Below, one piece after another: positions 1-12,921 of a stretch of 64,000 nt of DNA. Both the position numbers and the translations under genes were made by a program. The notes under the pieces were generated by a model. The model saw only the letters and a list, made by a program, of their open reading frames with translations, searched no databases and had not been told where the DNA came from. Numbering within the stretch: position 1 is the stretch's first letter; each line of letters begins with the position of its first letter. The DNA is from Symbiodinium natans (Eukaryota > Sar > Dinophyceae > Suessiales > Symbiodiniaceae): the NCBI GenBank assembly GCA_905221605.1, contig CAJNDS010000538.1, forward strand, positions 53,306 through 117,305, in the 5' to 3' direction.

Positions 1-5
1 CTGAG

Positions 6-3000
6 GTCGTGGCCAATGCGGTTGCAGGGCTCGCAGAGATCTCCCAAACCTGCGGCAAGGACTTGCTAGATCTAGACAAGGCTTGGCAGGGCTCGTGTGA
101 AGTTGCTGCTCCTTGTGCAGTATGTACGCTCACCTGGCAGGGCAACATCCACAAGCTTCTAGCAGCCCTCAACGAATGCAATGAGTGGGGCCAGGCCAGG
201 AGACCCTCTCGAGCACGTGCCCAAATCTGAGGATCAGTGGATGCTCGGTGCATGTGCACAGGTGTTCATATTGGACGCAATCGCCACTTACGGTCGGGGG
301 CTTCAAATCTCTTAACCCTCAAGTGGTGGCAGTCGGCTTCTGGAAAACTGTCCTGAGAACCGTCTGGACCCAACGACTCCGAGTCCATCACGGAGCGCGT
401 CACCGCAAGGACCAACAAAATCGATCGACAATCCTGCACAGTGGCAAGTCGCAGTGGCAAGTTGCAGTTCTTAAGGGTTCTTGATGTTTCTTCTAGTTGC
501 AAGGCTCTCCCACGCGAATCCCGCTGTGGTCATCGCCGCCATTAAGGCCATCTTTCCTCCTGGTAATGAACCTTCCAATTTCATGCAGTTTCAGCTTGCA
601 GCCTGCCTTGTGGCAGGTGATCCTCAGATGTATGGAGCACATAGAGAATTCAGAGGACAGAAGATGAGTGTCTGCAAAAAACAGAGATTTTTTTCAGCTG
701 GAGCTGCTTGTCAGGTTTTGCGCCTGCTTGCCAAAAAGCTGAACCCTCCTCTGGTCACGCTGCTCTCCAGCGAATCAGAGGCTCACAGCATCTTCTCTTG
801 AGCTGGTGAGTTGGATGCTGGAGTGAGTGGATGTTGGATCTCTGCAAACTTGGGAGGTTCAGTATGTGGCCCTGCGCAACATCCGATTGATAGCTGGCTG
901 CCCTGCGTACTGTGCTTGTGAAGGCGCGATATGGAATCTGATGTAGAAGCGTTTGCTGAGGTGCAGAAGAGGCCTGGCATTCTGGCCTCGGATGCTCCAT
1001 GGCGCCATTCAGTTTTGTTGGATGCGCTGTAGCATTTGAATCAAGCCTACGTTTGTTTCGCTGGGGTCATGAGGTGAAGATGTTCTTCTGCAAGTACAAT
1101 GATCCCATCTATGTCAAGCTGGAGAAGGCCACTCTTTGACATGAACCCAAGATCCAAGCTATGCACGCCTCGGCCCCCTTGCTGTCTGCTATATGATGTT
1201 TGCCAATGCTGGGCAGCTCTCCAATTGCCAGGTTGACATCATGTGCATGCTTGTCAGCGACAAGAACTTTGACCAGGAGAGCAATGTGACATCGACTGGC
1301 AAGCGCCTTTTCAACAAGCTTTAAGAGTGTACTTCGCAGGTGCTTCTGGAGCTGAAAGAGTATGCATCCGGTCGGGTTCTCATACTCAGCAGGTAACTCG
1401 AGGATACCCATGTGGATGCTTGTGTTTCGTGAGGTGTGGATGTTGAGTTTGTGCGGAAGTCCGTGCGATCAATTGGTAGAGTTGCCGCCGCTTGGCTTTT
1501 CTAGCAAGAGATAGCGTGTCGGATTCTTGCCGCATGCTTGCCACATTGTTGTTACCGTGTTTAGCGTGGTCGCGGTCAGGTCAAGTTGGAGCGTGCCTGT
1601 GAGCGGGCCATCAATGTATTGCTAGAGCTGATCGAGACCAAGGCAGGACCAAAGGTTTCCCTGCGCAAGTTCCCATGCCCAGCTGATCTTAGCATATGGA
1701 GAGGTCAACTACGTCGTGCAGGAGGCATGTGTGGTTGTCAAGGACTCGGAACGACGCTACTGTTTGCACAGGCGTAGGACAAAAGTGAGAAGACGAGTCC
1801 TGTTTGCACAGCTCGAATTATTTTGATGGTCAGGACATCTTTCGAAAGTATCCTTCTCGCTATGAGCAGGCAGTTGTTGTTGCGGTCGTTGCTTAGAATG
1901 TGTTTTGTTTCGAGTGCATCAGTCCATTGATTGATGATGGCCCTTCGGTATCCTTCGGTATTTTCCTGATTTTTGCAGGTCTTGTCTGCCCTCTGCGAGT
2001 CCATGGAGGTGCTGGACGAGCCAGAAGCCAAGGCAGGAAGCTGAGTTAGTGAGTTGTACAGAGGTTTCATGACGTTCGCCAGGTTTCGAAGGCTGAAATT
2101 CACATGAGTGTTGAGACATGTTGAGACATGTTGAGACACCGCAGGCTTCCATGATTTGGATCCTTGGTGAGTATGCTGGCAGGCGAGAGCAAAGCTTGGA
2201 CTTGATGCTCTGATTCTGCAGGGTAACCTCTGGCAGGATTGACAATGCCGATGAATTGCTAGAGTCTTTCCTGGACACGTTCCATGATGAGCCGCTCATG
2301 GCATCGACCCCATGAAAGAGTAGCAAGTGATCAGAGTAGGATGAATCTCCAAGCCGGACGCTCTGTGAGTGAGGTCCAGGTCCAGCTCTTGACTTCGATT
2401 GTGAAGCTTTTTCTGCAGACCCTTGGCGGAGAAAGCTCTCTTAGACGACAAGTGAGTAAAGTGAGTGAAGCCTATCAGATCCCTCGGCCAAGGAAGCCTT
2501 CGTCCACCCAAGACATGGTGTCCAAGGTGCTGAAGTGCGCCACCGAGGCCAGGTGAAGTAAGTTGAGAGAGCAGCATGATATCAAGGGAGCGACCGCAAA
2601 CATCTTGCAGGAGTCCACCAACCATGATCTTCGGGATAGAGGCTTCATCACTTTTTTGTACTCCAAGCTGCAACTCTCGTCTTTACATGCAGGATACGTC
2701 TACTGGCGATTGCTGTCGACGAACCCCGAAGCCACAAAAAGAGTGGTGGAGCCCTTGGAGCGGGCGATGCTCCTATGCGTTGAGGTTAAGATGCAGCTCA
2801 GGTCCTTGGCGACAAGCCATCGATTCGGGATGACTCGCAGGCTTCCGAAACTGTGCCACGAAAGTCGGACAAAGAGGTTGCCTGAAGTGGCTGAGCGAAA
2901 GGCGTAAGGGTTAGTGAGATGCTTCGCCTGTGAACAGGGTTTTTCGGCGTAGAATGCTTCACTGGCACCTTGGGGATGGGTACAGTATGGATGGGTAGAT

Positions 3001-5532
3001 TCGGGCATATGTCTGATCATGTTCGTTGCTGCCAGTCGCTTGACAAAAACTTGCTGGACAAGCTCAACAGCGAGCTTTCCTTGATGAGCAGCGCTGGGGA
3101 CCTTGATAGCGTGGGGATTTTGCAGGTTTCTTGCGTGCAGCAGATGTTAGTGGAGCACAGAAGAAGTTATTGAATAGCTGCACCGCGTCAGGTTTATCAC
3201 AAGTATCCTGAGGAGTTTGTGACTAGGTCCAGCTGCCAGACATCTGTGTGAGGGTCGTCACTTTGTACTGCAGTTCCTACATGAGGGCTCGATCCTCGCA
3301 GGCTGACTCTGGCAACCACCACGTCAGCAGATGACAAAGCAGCACAGGACAGGGATGGCACAGAGAGCGGGAAGACTCTTGACAGATGCTTCATGTCACT
3401 TTTCTCAGATCAGTCTCAATTTCAAGGACGACGACTTCGATGAGGAGGACCGGCAAGCAAGGCGACGGGAGGCTCAGCGACGGGAAGCTTCGAGTTCTAC
3501 CTGACCGCTTTGGAAAACCTATCTCACGTTTTTGAAGGTTCAGGAGGAGCTGGAACGAGGTCCAGATTCCTCCAGGCCATGAATCGAGGGAGGGATTTGT
3601 TGGGGCCGGCTTTTATGCAGTTTGTGACCTTTTGCGAACCTTGGGGGGGCCGCATGCCAATGCATACCGGAACCTGCTTGAACGGAACTTCTAGGATCAT
3701 GAGAAACTACAGCGTGCAGGAATGGAACCTCCGCAGGAGGTGGTGGGCGCTGTGCCCAGTATTTGCCAATTTGGCCATTACTGACTCTTCTCCTCACAGA
3801 GCAGGTGGTAACGAGGCTTGACGAGATGTGCAGGTTGGACCTGCTCGACCTCGGCGGTGTTGGTGACGACAGCCCTGGAACACGCAACGCAAGATCCTCG
3901 GCAAGGATGGGGACAAGGCAGAGTGCTACATGCTTTGCCCCAGGCGCCCGCTCAGACGCTGCAGAAGGTGGCAGTGCTGCCATCAACGCAGCCAGGCTTC
4001 CGTGTTTCTGTGTTCTGGTTTCGTGGTTTCGGACATGGCTGACATGCTATGACTGACATCTTCTGCTTTGCAGGGCAGCATGGCAATCAGGGCTTCGCTG
4101 TTTCTGCAGCCTTCACAAGACAAAGGCCACGCGGAATATGGCATGTGGGCTTGATTCTTGATGAAAGTCCAAGAAGAATCCGAGCGCTCCTCGGCTTCCA
4201 GGGGAACACCGACACTCCTCATGACTTTCTCCAACAGCAGCCCTGGGACATTGAATGGCTTTGCCATCCAGGCTGCGTCCGGGCTTTGTGCAGCTTTGTG
4301 CCAAATGGACCGACCCCCCTCGACCCAACAAACACACGGTGGTGTAGCAGGTGAACAAAAATCCGTTTGGCTTCGCTCCCAAAGAGCAGTCAGCATCCCT
4401 GCTCCCAGTTCTCCACTCTGGCAACGGCCAGTCATCCTAACGTGACTGGCATCCCGAGGCTAGCATGTCCAGACATAAGTCCGGGATCATCTGCCGAGGC
4501 GGGTGCAGTTCCTTCGGCAGTTCACTTCGACTGCACGACAGAGTCACCAAGTCGGACTAAGTCGGACTAAGTCGGACTAAGTCGGACCAAGTCGGACCAA
4601 GTCGGACCAGTTTTGATGTGGATGGAAGGTTTCTGTAGCCATGGCTCCCGGCCAGCTAAACAGCCGCACACTCAGATATGAAGAACATAAAGTGAGCACT
4701 GGTGAAGACAGAGCTTGAAACTACCGAAGCGCGCCGTGAAGAGCGCCACTGACCGGCTGTTGACAGGCAACACTCCACCAAGCCACCCCCTTTTACTCCA
4801 GGCCTCGGAGATTTTTAGAGATTTCCTGGGGTTCTCGCCCATTCAAGACACGATTTCTGCCTTCGCTCGCCTCTCCACGCAGGTCGCAATCAAAACATCA
4901 CTTGACATTTTCTACTTTCACGTCCAGTTCGATCTCTCAGTTCTGTCCTCAGTAGAGGTGTAATTGTGGCTCATGTTTACAGAGCTCTCTGCCAAGGCGG
5001 TCTTGCTGGAGAACGCCGCCCTAAGCCGGGACGAGTTCACACCAGTATGGCAACGGGTCCTGCCCTTCGCATGTCTGCTGTCGTGATGGTGAATGCTATG
5101 TTATGCTGGGCCACTGTTTCTGAAGGTGGGTGAAGCAGGTCAGAAAGTTTATTCGATCAGTATCGACAGACCCTTGGACGTGGAGTCGGTCTGAGACCCA
5201 GATGATCAATGCGTTCCAGGCCCAGCAATTGACGTGATCACCAGGTGAAAAGCCGACTTTCCCTCGATAATGTCCACTATGTCGCACAGCGGCAGGCGGT
5301 TGGGGAGCTATGGTGGATGAATGTCAGAACGACCGTGTTAACTTTCAGGTTGATGATGGCTCAGTGCTGCTGTACACCTCAGCACAGACACTGAACAATT
5401 GCCTCTCGGCAGCTCAAGTCTTTGCCAAATCTATCTTGGCGGTCCGGCTTGTTGTGAGCGGTGCAAGGTACGGTTCTCTCAGAAGTCACCGTCAGCACGG
5501 CGCTTGGTGTGACATGCCAGCCTACGCTGCAG
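6..5532 (+). CDS. AP1B1/AP2B1: beta-adaptin (AP-1/AP-2 large beta subunit), 5' partial, about 30 exons
   Basis: Beta subunit of the heterotetrameric clathrin adaptor, which links cargo membranes to clathrin at the Golgi, endosome or plasma membrane. Blocks appear in family order: [13 protein letters not shown] (6-59), [13 protein letters not shown] (141-194), [10 protein letters not shown] (262-292), ITERVTAR (358-409), [14 protein letters not shown] (504-546), [19 protein letters not shown] (715-780), [12 protein letters not shown] (857-892), [15 protein letters not shown] (1074-1127), [10 protein letters not shown] (1580-1642), [12 protein letters not shown] (1834-1869), [10 protein letters not shown] (1979-2032), [12 protein letters not shown] (2144-2182), NHDLRDRG (2611-2641), [13 protein letters not shown] (from 2693), YHKYPEEFV (3192-3226). 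The hinge has a clathrin-box-like LLDL near 3840. The appendage domain shows [10 protein letters not shown] (~4350) and [15 protein letters not shown] (~4897-4950). Donors are mostly GC or GA. The N-terminal exons lie before the window. The last exon and stop are not certain (5532-5745). AP-1 cannot be told from AP-2. Confidence 0.93.
2106..2138 (+). repeat. short decamer tandem repeat in a beta-adaptin intron
   Basis: The unit TGTTGAGACA is repeated about three times just upstream of the exon that starts [10 protein letters not shown]. It lies inside an intron and has no evident function. Confidence 0.7.
4549..4610 (+). repeat. decamer tandem repeat (AAGTCGGACT/C)n
   Basis: About six copies of a 10-base unit, with the last base changing from T to C halfway through. 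It lies between appendage-domain exons of beta-adaptin and is presumably intronic. It is a simple minisatellite seed. Confidence 0.85.
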
Positions 5533-5745
5533 GTCGTGGTAGTTGTAGCACAGAAATTGGAACGGCAATTCAGCACGTCAGGTCCTGGTAGCAACAGCAT
5601 CAAGGTGGCTACTCGCAGATGGCTTATCGTTGACGGTGATGGTCTGCTTATGCGGGGGCCGAAGATGCGACCGAGGAACGGAGACGCAAGTGTTGGTACC
5701 TCTGTATGAGGCCATGCTGAGCAAAAGATTTGCTAGTGGCTAGCC

Positions 5746-7891
5746 GAGAGGAGGTAAGCTCTTAAGCTCGTTTCCAACTTGAGGTCGACACAAGATGCTG
5801 GCCTTGTGGAAAAAGTTGTGCTAGGGAGACCTCTTTCTCGGCCCTGTCACGTGTCTGTTTGGAGTGTCCGGTCCCGGACTGACAACCATCCACGGCTTTC
5901 TGCATAACATCCCATGCTGGGAACCAGAGACTGGTCTGGTGCCTTCACCGCCCCAAGTACCCGCTAGTTGCCCATTTGGGTGGCCCGGGCGCGTGGAGAT
6001 TGCTTTGTTTGTTTACTTGTGCCCCTCTTCCGCAGAGACTCGCTCATCATCGACGTGGCAACTCAAGTTGTTGTAGTTTCCATTGGCTTCGGAGTTTTGG
6101 CCGCTTTGCATCGCTTTGTCACACCTTGCTCGCCGCTGCCATGGGCTACGGTAAAAGCAGCAGTACAGCTAGTGCAAAACTTTTGATGCTTTCAGTTTCA
6201 GTATCTAGCTCTGATAGCCTCCGTTGCACTCGTAGCTACGAGAAGCTCACAAGAGACCGCCAAGCCAGCAAGCCCTTCAAAACGCCGCGTGGTTCCCTTG
6301 TGCATTGCGGGTAGCTTTGCGCGTAGCTTCTTGCTTCTCTCGTCCGCTTTCTCGTTTGCCCAGCTGCCTGCATGGCGCTCGCCGAGGCTCCGGTTTCCTA
6401 CAATGCGGACTCATGAAAGCTTTGAGTCTGCACAGCCTAGCAGCAACATGTAGCAACCCTCAACTCTGGAAGGGCTCTGCCCCTGGTGTGCCGCTGGCGT
6501 TGCCGGTTGCCAGGCCTTCGCATCAAACTCACATGTTTTGAGAAGTTTTGGCAAGTTCCTGCTGGAGGTGGAGGGTGCTACGTGCTCAAGACCCAGTTGG
6601 CAGGTCTGACCCACAGATGGGTTTCCAAAGTATTCCAGGCTTTGGGAATCGTGGTCTCGGGTAGGCTGAGGATCTGTGGCCGCATGTGCGTTACTGTAGT
6701 GCTCAAGCTTTAGATGCCCAGCGCAGGCTCGCCCCAAAGCTTGGGCGGGCAACGCGAGAAGCTCCGGACCGAGGCCAGAGCCTAGCCCATCAAATAGCCG
6801 AACGACCCAAACACACAAGGTATTCATTCTGCTGCATGTTATTTTGCAACATCCTACAGCACTTTTTGACAGTCCCAAACCAAGGTTTGCCATCATCAGT
6901 CCTTGCTGCTGGTGCCACAGCTGTTGCTGCAGGCATTACAGCGAAGAGGTGGCTCTGCTTGAAAGTTGCGCACGATTTGCACGCTAAGGCTTCTCGAAGG
7001 TCAGCGAAGGTTTCTCGAAGGTTATCGTACAATGAGGTAGACGTCGCTTCACCAAACTTGGGTCTGTGACTCGACGACGGGGGCCCGTGGGGCATGCACC
7101 TTGTGGGAATACGCCAGCGCTCTTTGAGCAGAGCCACGCTGTCGAATCAGAAAAAAATGAGAAGAGAAAGCGGCACTGAACCACACCTTTGTTGTTTTTT
7201 GCGCACTTCTTCATGGGATGGTTCGGTTCAATCGACTCACAAGGCACGAGATGCAACTACCTGCACGTTTCTCCCGCTGTCACCACGCAAGTTTTAAGAG
7301 TTTTTTGGAGTATATGAGAGTTGTCCTCCATTTTGACAGAGGCAGTCTTGATTTCGGACTTGCTGAATTTCGCTGCAAGGACACAATGCTGTGCCTCAAC
7401 TTTGAATTTCCCATTCTGAAGTTTCACAAATGTCGTCCACATGTGTTTCTGCATATCTGGAAAGGAGCCATCAGTGAGATCGTTGTCTTAGATTTCTAGC
7501 AACTAAAAGGGTCGCACAATGCAGCCCCACCTGGACAGGCGGACAGCTGGCACGCGGGCTGCTGCTGTTGCAACGAGGGTTCCCCATCCGGGTGTGTTGG
7601 TTTGGGGCTAAAGCTGGGCTTCAGAGCTGAGTAAAATTGGAAGGATGGTGGAGATAAGTAGCTTTTCATGTTAGAGTCAGAGGTCTGAGCTGACAATTGA
7701 GAGTTGGTGATCGGTTTTGTTGGACTGGCTTCGCTTTGACGTGAGGTCTGCTTTGCCGGGTGTGGGTTGGCAAGAGTTATCGGTGAGCTGACATGCTTCA
7801 ACACCAATTAGCCCTCGGGAGCACGTGATGAGGCATCTGTTTCACGACATCACACAAAACAAGACTGACAAGACATCGCGGTTGTCGAGCC
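5746..7891. other. intergenic stretch, no supported gene
   Basis: Between the beta-adaptin 3' end and the RBR ligase. Several open stretches of 60-160 codons exist on both strands, but none matches a family I recognise. A hydrophobic + strand stretch around 6030-6120 (IIDVATQVVVVSIGFGVLAA) could be a membrane exon but has no supporting neighbours. Promoter and 3' end signals cannot be recognised in this kind of genome. Confidence 0.5.
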
Positions 7892-9414
7892 ATGGACCTG
7901 CCCTGGCCGGTGTACCTTGCACATGTTCCAGAACACTTCCTAGCCTTGGGAAGACTTCACCTACTTCACGTACTCGATCAAATTGAGCAGCTTGGGCGTG
8001 CAGCAGAAGCTAATGGACGACGCGGCCAAGCTCAACTTCATCAAGTAGCTGCTCTATGTGTGGCTGTATTGAGTGGTGTCACTGCTGGGGCGCTGTTTTT
8101 CCTGGGCTTACTGGCGCTCAGCAGAGCTTTCACGTCTCTTGCTGTTTCATTGTTTCTCTGTTCTGGGCGTTTGCTGCAAGCGGCAACGCCGCACCTCACA
8201 GCCCTGGGCCTCATTCTGTATGCCAACCGCTTATTGAGAAGCTCATTGCTTCGTCAGGAGTGGCTTGACTTCTGGCAACAGTGGACTTGGTCAAGGCAGC
8301 TTCTTTCATTCTTGGGTTTCAGTGTTGCGCATGTACAGAGCACAGAATGCCCGATTTGTGCCAACTCTTTGGAAGACAATCCATGGAACTTAGCAAAGCT
8401 TCCATGCTGCGAGACATCCGTTTGTTGGGAATGCGTGTGGAGCCACGCAGAGAGTGTCATCGACGACGCACGTCCACAGATGACCTGCCCCTTGCTGTGC
8501 AATGGCAATGGCAATGGCAAGGTGTTGCCGGATGTCGTTGTGTTCACCTCTCTGCGGCGACGTCAGTGGTCTTGGAAGGGTTTGGACCTGCTTGGACGCC
8601 AGACTCGGCGCAAGAAGCGGGCTTATGAGCGTTGGAGCCTTTCAAGCGGCCTGGCATCTAGCTGTGCGGCACGAATGGAAGACGTCATCCACTGCCCGGG
8701 AAGCGAGTGCAGTCACATGTGGGTTCTCCCAAAGGCTCTACGATCAGCCAAATCAGCCCAGGCCACGTGTGCATACGTGTGCCAAAGTATGCTAAAGTCA
8801 TCCCTGAGCCGTGCATGTGTTTGTCAATGTTCGTCATATTCTTTTGGACTCATATGCAGGAACCTGGCAGTCGCTGGGATCCGCGAGCATGGTCTGTTGG
8901 CCGGCATATGGGCTTGTATGCACCACCGACAGAAGACGGGCACGATGGACGCTGCGTGAGCTGCCCGGGCTGCAAGATCGACTACTGCTTGCTTTGCTCC
9001 CAAGTGCCACAACTGCACCAGTAACTATGTACCGCATGTTTTGTTTGGCAGGGAGACACAGCAGCGTAACGCAACATTCTTGAACCTAGAGCTGCTAGAG
9101 CTTGCTTAAACGAAAGCTTCTAGGTTGCCCAATGTGAGGTGTGGGAGGCGCATGGGAGGACCCACGAGGGAAAATCTTGCCTGGAGTTCGACGCTGTGCT
9201 GCCCGAGGCCCAGCGTTCAAAGGATCGCCACTGGGCCGGGGCAAAGTCGTGTCCTGGTTGCGGAGTTCGCACCTTGCGCGCCATGGGCTGCAATCACATG
9301 ACGTGTACTCAGTGTCAAATGCACTGGTGCTGGGTCTGTGGCAAGCCCTGGCAGCCTTGGCACTATGGCTGCACGCAGAATGCACAGACCACTGGAGACT
9401 GCTCTGTCATGTAA
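7892..9414 (+). CDS. RBR-type (RING-IBR-RING2) E3 ubiquitin ligase with N-terminal membrane segments
   Basis: Three exons, 7892-8734, 8860-9003 and 9139-9414, join in phase 0 to give about 420 residues. Intron 1 is GC-AG and intron 2 GT-AG. RING1 starts at about residue 153 (CPIC ... CWEC ... CPLLC). The IBR starts HCPGSEC and, after intron 1, continues RCVSCPGC and CLLC, closing with THEGKSC in exon 3. RING2 is CPGCGVRTLRAMGCNHMTC followed by WCWVCG. By analogy with parkin, Cys380 in the MGC-NHM motif would take ubiquitin as a thioester before transfer to substrate. Residues ~52-110 are hydrophobic and suggest two or three membrane helices, so the enzyme probably acts at a membrane. RING1 reads LPCCETSVCWEC where many family members have a C-x-H motif. 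The start ATG follows GAGCC. Simple read-through of the first exon to 8959 would lose the IBR, so the spliced model is preferred. Confidence 0.88.
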
Positions 9415-11067
9415 AAGGATTCAAGTATGCACATGACATGCCTGGACACCTCACATTGTTGCTGTCTTTGCTGTCGCACTCGCCAGGTGCCGAAGACTCA
9501 GGATGCATCGACGATTTTTGAAGACCTGTTCCAGAGGCTGGTTTAAAAAAGCAGTTTGAATGGAGACAATCGCCGTGCATCCGAGGGAGAGCAGGACCTA
9601 ATGGAGAGACACAGTTGCGCCTTTTCACTGTTCAGCTAGGAGTGCAGTACTGCCCATCGAGAAGAGACAACATGAAAGTCAACAAGAACCAAAGCAGCAT
9701 GCAACAGAGCGAGAACACAAACGCAAGCAGTCGAACAAACGACAACAAGGTTGAAATGCAAGAACACAAGCCGTGTGTGCTTTGTTGTCTTTCGCGAGTC
9801 GTTGTTACATAAGATTTTCGCGGATTTTTGGGACTGGAAGCTCAGGCTTTCAGGCTTGTCCCGATACCATTCCCCCTGTCATTCTTTTATCTCTTTTGTT
9901 TTCATCTATTTTTTTTTGGGGGGGGGGCAGCAGGGGGTCCAGGAAGTTCCATTTCTCATCCCGCAGAATGCAGGGTGGGCAGAGCCAGGAAGAGCATAGC
10001 ATGATTGGACCATTTCGGACGATTTCTGGTTTGTTGCATGCGTTTCCAGGATATACCTGCAAAAATCAATTCTGGATTAAGTCCGCCCCCGACGAGCAAT
10101 GAACTCAGATTTAATTCCACAGAAAAATGTGGTTAATGGCGAGGTCGCAGAAGACTACAGGGCAGAAGCGCCATAGTGAGATGTGGCGAAACCGTGCAAT
10201 AAACGCGTGCCAACCAGAGCTTGCGCAGGTCCAACCTCGCTGGGCGTGTGCTGGCCAATCTTCCTTCAGCGGTGCCCATGCCGGTGCGGTTGCCGGGAAA
10301 TCGTGCTGCAAGAGATGTGGGTTTTGAATTCCGACGCTCTCAGATCCTGAGCGTTTACACCGCGTTGCCTTTGCTTGCTGTCCTGGCTGCTGCTGTGTGC
10401 CCAAGGCACTGGGCTGTTGTAGCCTTGCGACGCTTGATCAGAATGTCACTGCACGCGCTTCTCAGGCACACGAGACTTGCTCAGGGCTTGGCAAGTGCAC
10501 TGGGCTGCCTTCTAGGCTTTCGACGGGCTGTTTCTTCCAAGCTGTTGTGTTGGAGCTAGCTACCACGCGTGGTAGCTCACGGGAGGCACTCTTGTTGGCG
10601 CATTCCTGAAGCAGGGCAAGAAGGCCGGATGCCGACTCTTGCTGGATGTTCTTACCTTCGGCAGTGGTCAGGAATCTTTACAACGTCTCTTACCGACTCT
10701 TAGCACAGGATGCGGCAAGCTGCGCCATAGCCCGACTGCTCTCCAAGCACATCCAAGAGGCTCGTGAGGGGGGCAGTCGCGTCGCTGCTGTGCACAGGGT
10801 AGATTGTCCCTTGAGCCTCGCCCTAAGCGCAGGACATGCCAACTGAGGAGCTGCGAAGCCTTATTCATCGCCAGCGCAGGACTGCAAGACGCTGTAAGAG
10901 TGTGCTCTTGGACCGGAAAGTGCGATCTCATTGCCTTTGATCAGGCGGTTTGGAGTCCCTGCACAAGACCGCTCAAGTCCAAAGCATAACACCTGCAACG
11001 ATGCAAAGATGCAACACAAGCTTGCGGAACGTGTCCAGGCGAAAGCTGGGAGGATAGCTCCTTGCAG
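9415..11067. other. intergenic or intronic stretch, no supported gene
   Basis: Downstream of the RBR ligase. It contains a poly-G/T tract near 9910-9930 and ORFs under 115 codons on both strands with no recognisable domain. Early exons of the unidentified gene that follows could lie in the 3' half, but I could not chain them in frame. Confidence 0.45.
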
Positions 11068-12330
11068 AAGATCTACGAGGCAGGTGCTCTGGTTCCAGTT
11101 TTTCCGCCAGACTGCCTCAGACTGCCATCCGAGGAATTGCTGGTGAAACTCCTGGATGGCCCTGAACATGATCCCTACGACTTGCCCACTCTGCAGAGAC
11201 TGAAGGAGGGGATCTAAGCATAACTTGATGACGGCTTGATGGCTCAATGTGGCTCAACTGAAGCTGCATCAGAAAGCCACGAAACTCATGGGTCGGTGCG
11301 GCAGGCTGCCCTGGATCTGGACGGCATCGTCGTTGGCAATGCCCACAGGCCTGATCTGCATTGCGACAGTCGCAGAGGCCTGCAACGCTTTTGTCTGCAG
11401 AGGCACGCTGCACAGCTGCTGGTGTCCAAGGGATATTCAGGACTCGAGGCAGCCACGACCTGCTAAGTACTATTTCAATCCGATGTTGTCAGAACTTGTT
11501 GGATGACGTCTGCGCCAGGGTGAGCCGATGCGCGTTGCCACAGACAAGCTGCTCTTCCTATCACAGCGAGCCTTTGCTGATGAGGAACCCGAGGACGGTT
11601 TGTGCTCGTGGAAACATTATCAGACAGATGTCCAACTGTTGGAAGCAGACAGTGCCGATTGAGAGCCGATGGGGCTGATTCAGCTTCTGGCCAGGAGGCA
11701 TCGCGCTATGAGATGGGACGGCTTTGCCAGGTGACGAGCTGAAGAAACTCGATTTTTTCGTTGCTTGACTTTGTTGCTCGAACTGTTACTTGGCAACTTC
11801 GCCGAAGCTTTGAAGACGGTTGAGTAGTTGAACTTACGATGAGGTTATCTCTTGTTGGCCTTGCTAGCTAGCATTGTCAGGTGCTGGAGGTCAATGACAA
11901 GGACGCGACAAAGCGTGTGCAGGCTGTCTCCCGGGCATTGTACCAGCAGGACGGGGATGCGCTCAAGCATTGTGCAATCCACGTTTTGTCCAGATCTGGT
12001 GGCAGAGTGGTTTAAGGCGTGCTGCTTTTCGTGGTCGGATTTGTGCTCTTGTTTTCCTTGCATAGCGTAGATCAAGACAGCATTAAGGTGTTGTCCATCG
12101 GTCAAGTGATGGGTGCTCTTGCAACTGGGGGGTGGGGGGGGGGGGAAGGGGGAAGCAAGATGAAGCAAAGGCCACAACGAGCTTGTTGCAGCATCGGTAT
12201 TGCAATGGCTTTGAGATGCAGTTGCAGCATCTTGCAGCATAGACCTTTCGAAATTCGAAATGCATCGATCTACATCGTCCCCACAGGCGTGCCGAGCTTT
12301 GATCTTGGAAGCTTCGATTTGCAAGAACCT
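11068..12330 (+). CDS. unidentified multi-exon gene (internal exons)
   Basis: I do not recognise this protein. Several exons chain in frame with dinoflagellate-type junctions. 11068-11205 (KIYEAGALVPVFPPD...) ends at a GA donor. A block near 11310-11440 reads AALDLDGIVVGNAH, then HAAQLLVSK. 11519-11641 (MRVATDKLLFLSQRAF...) ends LL at a GA donor. 11695-11730 gives EASRYEMGRLCQ and ends at a GT donor. 11881-11998 begins VLEVNDKDATKRVQAVSRAL and ends at a GT donor. 12287-12330 gives VPSFDLGSFDLQEP. The phases match at each join from 11519 onward. Another coding-like block (LLRRDFLILLLRDCIPKL) lies at 12418-12480 and may belong to the same gene. The product looks soluble and helical. Start, stop and the exon after 12330 are unresolved. 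Confidence 0.5.
12121..12151 (+). repeat. poly-G rich tract in an intron
   Basis: Interrupted run of G residues inside an intron of the unidentified gene. Similar G runs occur at 16.9, 18.5-18.6 and 18.95 kb, and a C run at 49.7 kb. Confidence 0.7.
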
Positions 12331-12872
12331 GTATGTTGAGATAAATCGTACATCGTGGAGGGGCACACCTTAGATCTTTTACACCCACACCCGTTCCTGT
12401 CACGACGCCAGACAGTCTTTTGCGCCGTGACTTTCTGATTTTGTTGTTACGGGATTGCATCCCCAAGCTGACTGATACGCAGCATCCCCACGTGTGCGCA
12501 CTCCATGTGCTTGACAGATGCTCAAAGCATACCAAACTCCGGCAAATCTTTCGCTTGTGCCAAGCGTACAGCCCGAGCCAATCCGCTCCAAAGTGTTTTG
12601 GAAGCTTGTGTGCCGCGCCAGAACCTGAGTGCAGTCGTTGACAAGGCGGGACTAGTTTGCATGGAGCAATGTCGAGGTTCTGTGTCTGCAGCTCTTGTGT
12701 AAACCGGTTTGCTCGTGCCCCTGTGAAGTGCCAGAGCTGGCTAAAGCTACGTCAATTGGACGTGTGCTGGATCACGTAGGTCGCTTGTTTTTTTTGCCAG
12801 CCATGGAATATGGTCAAATACCATCCGATGCTGGAGCACCTGAATTGCAAGTTCGCATTTCGCTAGTCTTAG

Positions 12873-12921
12873 TATGTGTGTGTGTGTGTGTGTCTTACAT
12901 GGTGTGTGTGTGTGTGTGTGC
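12873..12921 (+). repeat. (GT)n microsatellite, two blocks
   Basis: Two adjacent GT runs, about 12874-12893 and 12902-12920, separated by CTTACATG. Simple repeat with no coding role seen. Confidence 0.9.

Noticed and set aside
7892-8959. Single-exon 355-codon version of the RBR ligase
   Set aside because: Reading on past 8734 loses the IBR cysteines, while the GC-AG spliced model restores the IBR and RING2 in phase.
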